From assembly GCF_008704995.1 (NCBI RefSeq), contig NZ_CP023747.1, positions 4,557,501 to 4,621,500 on the forward strand: DNA of 64,000 bases. Reading direction: 5' to 3'. Position numbers and translations under genes: made by a program. The notes beneath the pieces are model-generated. The model was not told where the DNA came from and did no database searches. It was given only the letters and a program-made list of their open reading frames with translations. This document shows, in pieces, positions 8,359-16,954 of this stretch (position 1 is its first letter; each line of letters begins with the position of its first letter). The stretch comes from Streptomyces nodosus. Its GTDB lineage: Bacteria > Actinomycetota > Actinomycetes > Streptomycetales > Streptomycetaceae.

Positions 8359-9132
8359 TCAGGTCGCCGAGGCCTTCGGGAGGTTCGGGACCTTGGAGAT
8401 GTCCACCCAGGTGCTCATGGGCGGGATCCTCACCGGGACCGGCTTGTTGTAGTCCGTGAAGGTGAGGGACAGATCCGTGCCCTGGCCCGTCTGGGCCGCG
8501 CGGTAGAGACGGTGCGACCTGTCCGCCGTGATGTACAGCGTCGACGTCAGCCCGTTCACATGGAAGGACAGCGGAACCACCCGGGTGCTGTCCACCGTCG
8601 TGGCGAGGCCCTCCCGCAGGGTCGCGGGCGGGGAGACGGTCGCGGACTTCTGGAGCTCCCCGAGGTCACAGGCGTTGGAGATGCCGCTGAGCAGCGCGCT
8701 GGAGGTGGTGCCGTGGATATAACGGTCCTTGAACTCCTGGCTCGCGGCGATGCCCCGTTCACCGGGGAGTTCCGCCTTCCAGAACGTCTGATCGGGCTTC
8801 AGCCACACCTGGGTGCCCCGTTTGATGATCTCCACGCTGCCGCCGTGCTTGCCCAGCGTCAGGGTGCCCGCGCAGGCGCCGCTGCGGTCGAGGGCGAGGT
8901 TCATCGAGGTCGGCAGGCGGCTGTTCGATGTCGCCGTGGCGCTCCGGTCCTGGTAGATGAGCCGGACCGATGTCGCATTCCGTAGCCCTTCCTGAGCCTG
9001 GGCGGCCAGCCGCTGTGGGTCGGGATTGCCACCGGTCCGGGCCGACGCGGGGCCGCCCAGCACGGGGGAGAACAGCAGACCCACCGTCGCGGCTGTCGTA
9101 GCCGTGAGTGTGAAGCCACGGATCCGGGACAT
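8359..9132 (-). CDS. Secreted protein, possibly LolA/LppX-like fold
   Basis: A 257-residue exported protein. The N-terminus MSRIRGFTLTATTAATVGLL with an Ala-Ser-Ala cleavage site near residue 30 is a Sec signal; no lipobox Cys is present. The mature part has the alternating pattern of a curved beta sheet and two Cys (about 87 and 161). Phrases such as VEIIKRGTQVWLKPDQTFWK resemble LppX/LprG or LolA-type lipid-binding proteins in style; this is inference only. The ATG at 9132 follows an excellent GGAGGTGA site. It converges on mdh. Lipid binding is one possibility; no catalytic residues can be named. Confidence 0.75.
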   Translation of the reverse strand: MSRIRGFTLTATTAATVGLLFSPVLGGPASARTGGNPDPQRLAAQAQEGLRNATSVRLIYQDRSATATSNSRLPTSMNLALDRSGACAGTLTLGKHGGSVEIIKRGTQVWLKPDQTFWKAELPGERGIAASQEFKDRYIHGTTSSALLSGISNACDLGELQKSATVSPPATLREGLATTVDSTRVVPLSFHVNGLTSTLYITADRSHRLYRAAQTGQGTDLSLTFTDYNKPVPVRIPPMSTWVDISKVPNLPKASAT

Positions 9133-9249
9133 CGCATCACCTCCATGAGCGTCTTCGGCAAGGGTACTTTTCACCGTTTTCTGCCGCATTCTCAGTGATG
9201 CCATGCGAGTGGGCGACGACATCCGCACCAGGGCCGGCGCCCGCCGTGT

Positions 9250-9693
9250 TCACGGCATAGGTCCGCCCGGAGGGATGCGGCGGGGGACCATCAGCCGGTT
9301 CCACCCGTTGATGACGGCGATCAGCCCCGTCAGATGCGCGAGTTCGGCCTCGTCGAAGTGTGCGGCGGACCTCTCGTACACCGTGTCGGGCACGAATCCG
9401 TCGGTGAGGACGGTGACCGCCTCCGTCAGGGCCAGCGCGGCCCGCTCCCGCTCGCTGTAGAGGCCCTCCGTCTCCTCCCAGGCGTTCAGAAGCCGGATGC
9501 GGTCCTCCGACTCGCCGTTCTCGTGCGCCCGTCGGAGATGCAGGTCGAGACAGAAAGCGCAGTGGTTGATCTGCGAGGCCCGGATCATGACCAGCTCGGC
9601 GAGCGCCGGATCGCCGAGCCCCTTCTTCGCGGCGGCGCTGAGCGCGGACATGGTCCGGGCGACCTCGCGGTCCAGTACGTCTGTTCGGGTCAT
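9250..9693 (-). CDS. AhpD-like carboxymuconolactone decarboxylase family protein
   Basis: This 147-residue single-domain helical protein has the redox signature SQINHCAFCLDLH (about 43-55), the C-x-x-C with a following His typical of AhpD-like peroxidase partners. It ends with the AVINGWNRLMV segment of the family. Its ATG overlaps the stop of the upstream paralogue by 4 nt, so both form one translational unit. The two proteins are roughly half identical, with the same DGFVPDTVYE and AAHFDEAEL blocks, and derive from tandem duplication. Alkylhydroperoxidase or decarboxylase activity is family inference. It may form hetero-oligomers with its partner. Confidence 0.88.
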   Translation of the reverse strand: MTRTDVLDREVARTMSALSAAAKKGLGDPALAELVMIRASQINHCAFCLDLHLRRAHENGESEDRIRLLNAWEETEGLYSERERAALALTEAVTVLTDGFVPDTVYERSAAHFDEAELAHLTGLIAVINGWNRLMVPRRIPPGGPMP

Positions 9694-10199
9694 GCGTGCT
9701 GCCCCGGCCGGTAGTGGCCCGGCGCCTTACGGGTGGTCACCCCGAACCGGTTCCAGGCGTTGATCACCGCGATCACGGCGATCAGCTGCGACAGTTCGGC
9801 CTCGTCGAAGTGTGCGGCGGCCTTCTCGTACACCGCGTCCGGCACGAACCCGTCGGTGAGGACGGTGATCGCCTCGGTCAGCTCGAGCGCCGCGAGCTCC
9901 TTCTCCGTGTAGAAGTGCCTCGACTCCTCCCACGCGCTGAGCTGCACGATCCGCTCGACGGTCTCGCCGGCCGCGAGCGCGTCCCGGGTGTGCATGTCGA
10001 GACAGAAGGCGCAGTGGTTGATTTGCGAGGCGCGGATCCTGACCAGCTCGCAGAGCGTGGGGTCGAGGCCCTGCCGGGCGGCCGCGTCCACCCGGATCAT
10101 CGCCTTGTAGACCGCGGGGGCGTGTTCGGCCCAGTCCGTCCGGGCGGGTCGTTCGGGGGCGTACGCGGCACCCGTCGTGCTCTCGTCGTAGGTCGTCAT
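9690..10199 (-). CDS. AhpD-like carboxymuconolactone decarboxylase family protein, paralogue
   Basis: First gene of the pair, 169 residues. It has a 22-residue polar N-terminal extension that its partner lacks, then the same fold with SQINHCAFCLDMH (about 62-74) and AVINAWNRFGV near the end. The CxxC-His motif suggests a thiol-based redox role. It diverges from the PdxR/MocR-type regulator at 10246 across only 46 bp, a classic arrangement for a regulator and its target, so control by that protein is likely. The leader sequence has only a weak ribosome site. Confidence 0.88.
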   Translation of the reverse strand: MTTYDESTTGAAYAPERPARTDWAEHAPAVYKAMIRVDAAARQGLDPTLCELVRIRASQINHCAFCLDMHTRDALAAGETVERIVQLSAWEESRHFYTEKELAALELTEAITVLTDGFVPDAVYEKAAAHFDEAELSQLIAVIAVINAWNRFGVTTRKAPGHYRPGQHA

Positions 10200-10246
10200 G
10201 TCTCGACCCTAGGAAGCGGGCAGCCCGGGAGTATGGTCCATTTCCA
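10200..10246. promoter_or_regulatory. Divergent promoter between AhpD-like genes and MocR-type regulator
   Basis: On the plus strand TATGGT (10232-10237) ends 8 nt before the regulator ATG and no Shine-Dalgarno sequence is present, so the regulator mRNA is probably leaderless. On the minus strand CATACT is a possible -10 for the AhpD-like pair. The boxes overlap, so one binding event could affect both directions. Confidence 0.5.
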
Positions 10247-11637
10247 TGGGGGAATCCTGGGCCACTCTGGGAGTGGACCTGCATGTCGAGCCGACCGGAC
10301 CGGGGCTGCGCAGGGGACTGACGAACGCGCTGCGTGAGGCGGTCCGCACCGGCCGGCTGGCGCCCGGCACCCGTCTGCCCTCCTCCCGTTCGCTCGCCGC
10401 GGATCTGGGGATCGCGCGCAACACCGTGGCCGACGCCTACGCCGATCTGGTCGCCGAGGGCTGGCTCACCGCACGCCAGGGGTCGGGCACCCGGGTGGCA
10501 GAACGCGCCTCGACCACGCCGCCGGCCGTCCCCGCCGCGCCGCCGGCCAGGGAACCCGCCCGGCCGCTCCACGATCTGCAGCCCGGGACACCCGATCTGG
10601 CCTCCTTCCCGTGCGCCGAATGGCTCAAGGCCGCCCGTCGCGCCCTGGCCGCCGCGCCGCACCGCGCCCTCGGCTACGGCGATCCGCGCGGGCACCCCGC
10701 ACTGCGCGCCGCGCTCGCGGAGTATCTGTCCCGGGCGCGCGGCGTGCGCACCGACCCCGGGCGCATCCTGGTGTGCGCGGGCTTCTCGCACGGGCTCACG
10801 ATCCTCGGCGCGCTGCTGCGGGCCCGAGGCGTACGGACGGTCGCCGTCGAGTCGTACGGACTGCCCGTCCACCGGAAGCTGCTGACCGGGGCCGGTCTGC
10901 GCACCCGGCCCCTGCCGTTCGACGAACGGGGCACCGGGGGCGAGCCGGGGCCGGACGCCGGCGCCGTACTCCTCACCCCCGCCCATCAGTTCCCGATGGG
11001 GGTGCCGCTGCGGCCCGAGCGGCGGGCGGCCGTCGTGGACTGGGCGCGCCGCACCGGCGGACTGATCCTGGAGGACGACTACGACGGCGAGTTCCGCTAC
11101 GACCGCCAGCCGGTCGGGGCGTTGCAGGGCCTGGACCCCGACCGGGTGGTGTATCTGGGCACCGCCAGCAAGTCCCTCGCCCCGGGGCTGCGCCTGGGCT
11201 GGATGGCGTTGCCCCCGGCGCTCGCGGAGGAGGCCGCCGCGGCGAAGGGCGGGTCCGAGACCTGCGGGGTGCTGGAGCAGCTGACCCTGGCGGAGTTCCT
11301 CACCTCGGGTGCCTACGACCGTCATGTGCGTGCCGCCCGGCTGCGGTACCGGCGCCGCCGTGACGCCCTGGTCCGGGCCGTCGAGGCGCGCGCCCCCGAG
11401 GTCCGCGTCACGGGGATCGCCGCGGGTCTGCACGCGGTGCTGCGGCTGCCGCCCGGCACCGAGCGGAGCGTGGTCCAGGCGGCGGCGTGGCAGGGCCTGG
11501 CGGTGCACGGACTGCGCTTCTTCCGCCACCCGGAGGCGACCGCCGAGGCCGTGGACGCCCTGGTCGTGGGGTACGGGACGCCATCGGACCACGGGTGGGC
11601 GGGGGCCCTGGAGGCGCTCTGCCGGGTGCTGCCCTGA
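10246..11637 (+). CDS. PdxR/MocR-family regulator (GntR HTH plus aminotransferase domain)
   Basis: A 463-residue fusion. Residues 10-80 are a GntR winged helix (GTRLPSSRSLAADLGIARN, then VAEGWLTARQGSG). A linker of about 30 residues leads to a type I aminotransferase domain with ILVCAGFSHGL, the DYDGEFRYDR block and the PLP lysine in YLGTASKSLAPGLRLGW. Members of this family sense PLP or amino-acid-like ligands and generally control a divergent gene. Here the neighbours are the AhpD-like pair rather than pyridoxine genes, so the target pathway is unclear. The start is the ATG with a -10 box immediately upstream. Confidence 0.9.
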   Translation: MGESWATLGVDLHVEPTGPGLRRGLTNALREAVRTGRLAPGTRLPSSRSLAADLGIARNTVADAYADLVAEGWLTARQGSGTRVAERASTTPPAVPAAPPAREPARPLHDLQPGTPDLASFPCAEWLKAARRALAAAPHRALGYGDPRGHPALRAALAEYLSRARGVRTDPGRILVCAGFSHGLTILGALLRARGVRTVAVESYGLPVHRKLLTGAGLRTRPLPFDERGTGGEPGPDAGAVLLTPAHQFPMGVPLRPERRAAVVDWARRTGGLILEDDYDGEFRYDRQPVGALQGLDPDRVVYLGTASKSLAPGLRLGWMALPPALAEEAAAAKGGSETCGVLEQLTLAEFLTSGAYDRHVRAARLRYRRRRDALVRAVEARAPEVRVTGIAAGLHAVLRLPPGTERSVVQAAAWQGLAVHGLRFFRHPEATAEAVDALVVGYGTPSDHGWAGALEALCRVLP

Positions 11638-11697
11638 CGGAGCCGGTCCCGCGGCGGGACGATGTCCCCGCCGTGTTCCGTCCCCTACAGTCGCTCT

Positions 11698-12591
11698 GTG
11701 TTCCTTGGAATGGTGTGCGCGCTCGGAGCGGCGGTCTGTTTCGGTACGGCGACGGTGTTGCAGGCGGTCGCCGCCCGCGCGGTGGGCCCGGGCGGCGGAG
11801 GCGAAGCGGCCCTGCTGCTGCGGGCCCTGCGGCAGTGGCGGTATCTGGCGGGGCTCGCCCTGGACGGGCTCGGGTTCCTGCTGCAGATCGTGGCGCTGCG
11901 CTCCCTCCCCATCTATGCGGTGGGGGCGGCGCTCGCGGCCAGCCTGGCGGTGACGGCGGTGGTCTCGGCCCGGCTGTTGCGGGTGCGGCTGGCCGGGGGC
12001 GAGTGGGCCGCGGTCGCCGTGGTGTGCGCGGGGCTGGCGATGCTGGGTCTGGCCTCCGGCCCCGAGGGCTCCACGGCCGGGTCCGGGGCGCTGAAGTGGG
12101 CGATGCTCGCGACCGCGGTGGTGGTCCTGCTCCTCGGCCCGGTCGGGGGCCGGCTGCCGGGGCGGGCACGGGCCCTGGTGCTGGGGCTCGGCGCCGGGTT
12201 CGGGTTCGGGGTGGTCGAGGTGACGGTACGGCTGATCGACGGGCTCACCCCGTCCGTGCTGTTCACCGATCCGGCGCTCTACGCCCTGCTGCTGGGCGGC
12301 GGGGCGGCCTTTCTGCTGCTGACCACGGCACTGGAACGGGGGTCGGTGACGGTGGCGACCGCCGGCATGGTCGTGGGCGAGACGGTCGGACCGGCCGCGA
12401 TCGGGGTGGTGTGGCTGGGCGACCGCACCCGGGAGGGCATGGCCTGGGCGGCGGTGCTGGGCTTCGCGGTGGCGGTGGCGGGCGCCCTGGCCCTGGCCCG
12501 GTTCGGCGAGGCACCGCAGCAGCCCCCGACCGCGCCCGCCGACCCCTCCGCCACGCCGGAACCGGAGCCTACGGCCACCCCGGGGTCCTGA
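11698..12591 (+). CDS. EamA/DMT-like integral membrane protein
   Basis: About 297 residues with nine to ten hydrophobic helices in two repeats, then a Pro/Thr/Ala-rich cytoplasmic tail (EPEPTATPGS). The overall arrangement is that of drug/metabolite transporter-like proteins, but I see no substrate-specific motif. The GTG at 11698 is preferred: a TACAGT box ends 6 nt upstream (leaderless pattern) and the first helix begins at once (FLGMVCALGAAVCFGTATVL). An ATG at 11662 would add 12 residues. It converges on rocD across a repeat-rich region. Confidence 0.75.
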   Translation: MFLGMVCALGAAVCFGTATVLQAVAARAVGPGGGGEAALLLRALRQWRYLAGLALDGLGFLLQIVALRSLPIYAVGAALAASLAVTAVVSARLLRVRLAGGEWAAVAVVCAGLAMLGLASGPEGSTAGSGALKWAMLATAVVVLLLGPVGGRLPGRARALVLGLGAGFGFGVVEVTVRLIDGLTPSVLFTDPALYALLLGGGAAFLLLTTALERGSVTVATAGMVVGETVGPAAIGVVWLGDRTREGMAWAAVLGFAVAVAGALALARFGEAPQQPPTAPADPSATPEPEPTATPGS

Positions 12592-13203
12592 ACGGAACCG
12601 AAGCCCGGGGCCGGGCCGGGGTCGATCTCGGGCGCTCGGGGGTGCCGGGCCTGGGACTGAGGCCGACGCCAAGCCGATGGTCATCCCCGGGTCCCGGGCA
12701 GGAGAGGAGTCCGGGGCCAGGGCCGGGTGTCAGGCCCGCGAGGGCGAGGCTGGTGTCAGGGCCTGGGCCGGTGGCAGGTCCGGGCGGTCGGTTCGGGGCT
12801 CCGTGTGGGACTGTGGCCGGTCGGTCATCCCCGGGTTTCGGGCGGGACCGGAGCCCGGGACCGGAGTCCGGGGTCGGGGCGATCTCGGGCGCGTGGCCGG
12901 TCCCAGGCGTGGGACTGCGCTGTCGCGGGACCCTGGGCGGAGCCCGGGGCCGGGCCGATGCCAGGCTTGCGGGGGTGCCAGGCCCGGGGCTGGGGCCGAT
13001 GTCAGGGCCGGGCGGATGACGGGTCCGGGCGGTCAGTTCGGGGGCCCGGCGGAACGGTGCCGACCGGTCACCCCGGGGCCCTGGCGGAATCGGTGTCGGC
13101 CGGTCGCCCCGGGGGCCTGGGCGGAATCGGAGTCGGTGGTCCGGTTCCGGGGTCCGCGGTCGCCCCGGGGTTCGGGTGGGAGTTTCGTCGGGGGTCCGGG
13201 GTG
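12592..13203. repeat. G-rich degenerate repeat tract between convergent genes
   Basis: 612 nt without a credible gene; the plus strand is strikingly G-rich. Similar blocks recur at about 245-256 nt: a GATCTCGGGCGC block at 12624 and 12879, GGTCCGGGCGGTC at 12778 and 13022, and a CGGTC-A/G-CCCCGGG block at about 12820, 13065, 13101 and 13159, the last three only 37-58 nt apart. This looks like two to three decayed copies of a longer unit plus a short subrepeat. Runs of G suggest quadruplex potential. The long open minus frame through it (Pro-Gly repeats) is composition-driven. Confidence 0.65.
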
Positions 13204-14409
13204 TCAGACGCCCAGGACCGCGGCCAGTTGGGCGAGGCCCCAGTCCAGGTCCTCCTCGTCGATGACCAGCGGTGGGGCGAGCCGGATGGTGGTTCCGTGG
13301 GTCTCCTTGGCCAGGACGCCCCGGTCCATCAGCTGCTCGCAGATCTCCCGTCCGGTCCCCTGGGACGGGTGGATGTCCACGCCCGCCCACAGCCCGCGCC
13401 CCCGCACCTGGGTGACCCGGCCCGTGTCGGCCAGCCTGCCGAGCGCACGGTGCAGCCGCTCGCCCAGCTCCGCCGCCCGCGCCTGGTACTCGCCGGACCG
13501 CAGCATCGCCATCACCTCCAGCGCCACCGCGCAGGCCAACGGGTTCCCGCCGAACGTCGACCCGTGCTCGCCCGGCCGGAACACCTCGAGCACCTCGGCA
13601 CGGGACACCACGGCCGAGACCGGCACGATCCCGCCGCCCAGCGCCTTCCCGAGCACATACACATCCGGTACGACGCCCTCGTGCTCGCAGGCGAAGGTCC
13701 GTCCGGTCCGGCCGAGCCCCGACTGGATCTCGTCGGCCATGAAGAGCACCTTCCGCTCCCGGGTCAGCTCCCGTACCGCCCGCAGATATCCGGCGGGCGG
13801 CACCCGCACCCCCGCCTCGCCCTGGATCGGCTCCAGCAGCACCGCCACCGTGTTCTCGGTCAGTGCCTCGCTCATCGCGGTCGGATCCCCGTACGGCACG
13901 ATCTCGAAGCCCGGTGTGTACGGGCCGAAGTCGGCGCGGGCGTCCGGATCGGTGGAGAAGCTGATGATCGTCGTCGTACGGCCGTGGAAGTTCTCGCCCG
14001 CGACCACGATCTTGGCCATCTCCGCCGGCACCCCCTTGACCCGGTAGCCCCACTTACGGGCCGTCTTCACCGCGGTCTCCACCGCCTCGGCACCCGTGTT
14101 CATCGGCAGCACCATCTCCATGCCGCACAGCTCCGCCAGCTGGTCGCAGAACGCCCCGAACCGGTCGTGGTGGAAGGCACGCGAGGTCAGTGTCACCCGC
14201 TCCAGCTGGGCCTTGGCCGCATCGATCAGCCGCCGGTTGCAGTGGCCGAAGTTCAGCGCCGAGTAGCCGGCCAGCAGATCCAGATAGCGGCGCCCCTCGA
14301 CGTCCGTCATCCAGGCGCCGTCCGCCGTCGCCACCACGACCGGAAGCGGGGCGTAGGTCGGGGCGCAGCGGGCATCGGCCGCTCTGATCAGGGTGTCGGA
14401 GGTGTTCAC
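13204..14409 (-). CDS. rocD: Ornithine--oxo-acid aminotransferase
   Basis: Converts ornithine and 2-oxoglutarate to glutamate semialdehyde and glutamate with PLP, in arginine/ornithine use. The 401-residue length fits class III aminotransferases. Recognised stretches: LNFGHCNRRLIDAAKAQ, PMNTGAEAVETAVKTARKWG (cofactor phosphate region), LLEPIQGEAGVRVPP, MADEIQSGLGRTG (PLP Asp) and the Schiff-base Lys in YVLGKALGGGIVPVSAV. The GTG at 14409 follows AAGGAGAG; the longer ATG frame lacks a site. It diverges from glyA across 293 bp, and faces the G-rich repeat on its 3' side. Confidence 0.95.
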   Translation of the reverse strand: MNTSDTLIRAADARCAPTYAPLPVVVATADGAWMTDVEGRRYLDLLAGYSALNFGHCNRRLIDAAKAQLERVTLTSRAFHHDRFGAFCDQLAELCGMEMVLPMNTGAEAVETAVKTARKWGYRVKGVPAEMAKIVVAGENFHGRTTTIISFSTDPDARADFGPYTPGFEIVPYGDPTAMSEALTENTVAVLLEPIQGEAGVRVPPAGYLRAVRELTRERKVLFMADEIQSGLGRTGRTFACEHEGVVPDVYVLGKALGGGIVPVSAVVSRAEVLEVFRPGEHGSTFGGNPLACAVALEVMAMLRSGEYQARAAELGERLHRALGRLADTGRVTQVRGRGLWAGVDIHPSQGTGREICEQLMDRGVLAKETHGTTIRLAPPLVIDEEDLDWGLAQLAAVLGV

Positions 14410-14566
14410 GGAACTCTCCTTCCGGCCGTACCGAAGGGCCGTACCGAAGCGGCACCAGAACCTCACCGAAGCCGCACCACGATCCGTGCCCGCTTCCCGG
14501 TCTCCCGTCCTCTCTCCATCGTCGCTCGCATGGTGGAACGGCGAAACGGGCCGCCCGGTGCGCCGC

Positions 14567-14664
14567 TAGGCTGATCGACGGGCCGTGACTGGCGCGCTGG
14601 GATGGGACCGACCATCGGGGAGCGGCCCGGAGTCGAATGATCGTGTGCCGTGCGCCTGGGCCGA
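14567..14664 (+). ncRNA. ZTP riboswitch (pfl motif) of glyA
   Basis: The pfl/ZTP consensus is directly recognisable: GGCCGTGACTGGCG at 14581-14594, ACCATCGGGGAGCGG at 14611-14625, and the C-terminal block GTGCGCCTGGGCC at 14650-14662, separated by a variable hairpin region. A TAGGCT -10 box at 14567-14572 would start the RNA near 14579, exactly at the aptamer edge. The aptamer ends about 40 nt before the glyA ATG. This class binds ZMP/ZTP, signals of 10-formyl-THF shortage, and activates one-carbon genes; glyA is a standard target. There is no clear U-rich terminator, so translational control is likelier. Confidence 0.9.
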
Positions 14665-14702
14665 ACCGTGAACGCTGAACACACGCCGTCCGGAGGTCCC
14701 CC

Positions 14703-16151
14703 ATGCCAGAGCAGCCCCTCTCCACCGAGTCCACGGCCTTCCGCGCCGCCCTGGACGTGATCCGCGCCGTCGAGCCGGGCGTCGCCGACGCCATCGGCCA
14801 GGAACTCACCGACCAGCGCGAGATGCTCAAGCTGATCGCCTCCGAGAACTACGCCTCCCCGGCCACCCTGCTGGCCATGGGCAACTGGTTCAGCGACAAG
14901 TACGCCGAGGGCACCATCGGCCGCCGCTTCTACGCCGGCTGCCGCAATGTGGACACCGTGGAGTCGCTCGCCGCCGAGCACGCCAAGGAGCTCTTCGGCG
15001 CCCGCCACGCCTATGTCCAGCCGCACTCCGGCATCGACGCCAACCTGGTCGCCTTCTGGGCCGTCCTCGCCCAGCGCGTCGAGGCCCCCGCCCTGGAGAA
15101 GGCGGGCGTCCGCCAGGTCAACGAGCTCTCCGAGGCGGACTGGGCCGAGCTGCGCCGCGCCTTCGGCAACCAGCGCATGCTCGGCATGTCCCTGGACGCG
15201 GGCGGCCACCTCACCCATGGCTTCCGTCCGAACATCTCCGGCAAGATGTTCGACCAGCGCTCCTACGGCACCGATCCGGCCACCGGCCTGATCGACTACG
15301 AGGCGCTGCGCGCGTCCGCCCGTGAGTTCAAGCCGCTGATCATCGTGGCGGGCTACTCGGCCTACCCCCGGCTGGTGAACTTCCGGATCATGCGCGAGAT
15401 CGCCGACGAGGTCGGCGCCACGCTCATGGTCGACATGGCGCACTTCGCGGGCCTGGTCGCGGGCAAGGTGCTGACCGGCGACCTCGACCCGGTGCCGCAC
15501 GCCCAGATCGTGACGACCACCACCCACAAGTCGCTGCGCGGCCCCCGCGGCGGCATGGTGCTGTGCGACGACTCCCTCAAGGACCAGGTCGACCGCGGCT
15601 GCCCCATGGTGCTCGGCGGCCCGCTCCCGCACATGATGGCGGCGAAGGCGGTGGCCCTGGCGGAGGCCCGGCAGGACTCCTTCCGTGACTACGCCCGGCG
15701 GATCGTCGACAACTCCCGCGCCCTGGCGGAGGGCCTGCTGCGCCGTGGCGCCACGCTGGTCACCGGCGGCACCGACAACCATCTCAACCTGATCGACGTG
15801 GCCGGCTCCTACGGACTGACCGGCCGTCAGGCGGAGGCAGCCCTGCTGGAGTCGGGCATCGTCACCAACCGCAACGCCATCCCGGCCGACCCCAACGGCG
15901 CCTGGTACACCTCCGGCATCCGCATCGGCACGCCCGCGCTCACCACCCGCGGACTGGGCACCGCGGAGATGGACGAGATCGCGGCCCTCATCGACCGCGT
16001 CCTCACCACCACCGTGCCCGGCACGACCGGCAAGGGCACCCCGTCCAAGGCGCAGCACGTCCTGGACCCGAAGATCGCGGACGAGAGCGCCCGGCGCGCC
16101 GGTGACCTGCTGGCGCCCTTCCCGCTGTACCCGCAGATCGACCTGGGCTGA
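14703..16151 (+). CDS. glyA: Serine hydroxymethyltransferase, long form
   Basis: Interconverts serine plus THF and glycine plus 5,10-methylene-THF, feeding FolD. Signature parts: LIASENYASP (about 44-53), YAEGTIGRRFYAG, VDMAHFAGLVAGKV, and the PLP Lys276 in TTTTHKSLRGPRGG. At 482 residues it is about 60 longer than typical bacterial SHMT; extra sequence lies at about 121-165 (VLAQRVEAPALEKAGVRQVN onward) and at the C-terminus, a layout I associate with Streptomyces enzymes. GGAGG precedes the ATG. Expression is expected to respond to the ZTP riboswitch directly upstream. Confidence 0.95.
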   Translation: MPEQPLSTESTAFRAALDVIRAVEPGVADAIGQELTDQREMLKLIASENYASPATLLAMGNWFSDKYAEGTIGRRFYAGCRNVDTVESLAAEHAKELFGARHAYVQPHSGIDANLVAFWAVLAQRVEAPALEKAGVRQVNELSEADWAELRRAFGNQRMLGMSLDAGGHLTHGFRPNISGKMFDQRSYGTDPATGLIDYEALRASAREFKPLIIVAGYSAYPRLVNFRIMREIADEVGATLMVDMAHFAGLVAGKVLTGDLDPVPHAQIVTTTTHKSLRGPRGGMVLCDDSLKDQVDRGCPMVLGGPLPHMMAAKAVALAEARQDSFRDYARRIVDNSRALAEGLLRRGATLVTGGTDNHLNLIDVAGSYGLTGRQAEAALLESGIVTNRNAIPADPNGAWYTSGIRIGTPALTTRGLGTAEMDEIAALIDRVLTTTVPGTTGKGTPSKAQHVLDPKIADESARRAGDLLAPFPLYPQIDLG

Positions 16152-16171
16152 TCACCGGACGGGCCCGTCGG

Positions 16172-16831
16172 TCATCCGAGCTCACCCAGATCGATGAGTT
16201 CCTGCCTCGGCGGCCCGGGATCGCGCCGGGCCGCCGACCGCCGCGCCGCCCACATGCCCCCGGCCCCCAGCAGCAGTCCCGCTCCGAGGCCGGCGGCCCC
16301 CCAGCGCAGGGTCTCCCCGGCACCGGTCTCCCGGCCGGTGCCGGACGACCCGAACAGGCCCTTGCTCTCCAGCCGGTCGAAGACCTCCCGCGAGACCCGG
16401 TGCCAGCGGCGGTCGTCGTCGGCTGCGTCCGGTGCCGGATCCGACCTGACCCACACCGAGCCGTCCTCGGCCATGAGCACCTGGTCCTGCCGCTCGACGG
16501 CCACATCGCCCCCGGGAGCCCGCTGGGTGTAGGGCCAGCCGCCGATCCCGGTCAGCCCCCACATCACGGTGGCCCGCACCTCCGGATACCGCCCCTCGTG
16601 CCAGCTGTCCGGCACCGGCTCGCTCCGCGCCTCCTCCGGCTTCAACAGCTGCCACAGCAGCGCGAAGTCCCCGTTCCCGGTGCGCAGCATCGTCGTACGG
16701 CCGCTGCCGTTGGCCACGACGAACGCCACATCGGGTATGTCCTTGCTCGTGGCGCTCGCCGGGGCGGCGCCCCCGCCGAGCGCCACGACCGTCACCGTCA
16801 GCGCCGCAGCGACCCTGCCTAACCCGCACAC
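16172..16831 (-). CDS. Exported membrane-anchored hypothetical protein
   Basis: About 219 residues. The N-terminus GLGRVAAALTVTVVALGGG with ASA near 30 is a signal peptide. The exterior part (about 35-160) has no motif I recognise (VRATVMWGLTGIGGWPYTQR, ERQDQVLMAEDGSVWVRSD). A C-terminal membrane helix lies at about 175-195, followed by an Arg-rich cytoplasmic tail ending ELIDLGELG. The GTG at 16831 has GGAGG 8 nt upstream; an ATG at 16864 adds 11 residues but lacks a site. It diverges from trpS. Function unknown. Confidence 0.7.
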   Translation of the reverse strand: MCGLGRVAAALTVTVVALGGGAAPASATSKDIPDVAFVVANGSGRTTMLRTGNGDFALLWQLLKPEEARSEPVPDSWHEGRYPEVRATVMWGLTGIGGWPYTQRAPGGDVAVERQDQVLMAEDGSVWVRSDPAPDAADDDRRWHRVSREVFDRLESKGLFGSSGTGRETGAGETLRWGAAGLGAGLLLGAGGMWAARRSAARRDPGPPRQELIDLGELG

Positions 16832-16954
16832 GCGATGGTCCTCCTCTGTGTTCTCGCTTGTCATGTCTCTTGCTGCATCGTCGCCGATGGCTCCGGCCCC
16901 CTCGGTCGCGCACCCGTTCCCGAGCGGTCCCCCGAACCTGAGAGAATGGTGAAC

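Noticed and set aside
12569..14053. Long Pro/Gly-rich minus-strand open frame over the G-rich repeat and rocD
   Set aside because: Out of frame with rocD in its first part and a direct product of GGGGCC-type repeats in the second; no ribosome site.
14463..16058. 531-codon minus-strand open frame opposite glyA
   Set aside because: Shadow of glyA; it also crosses the riboswitch and has no recognisable domain.
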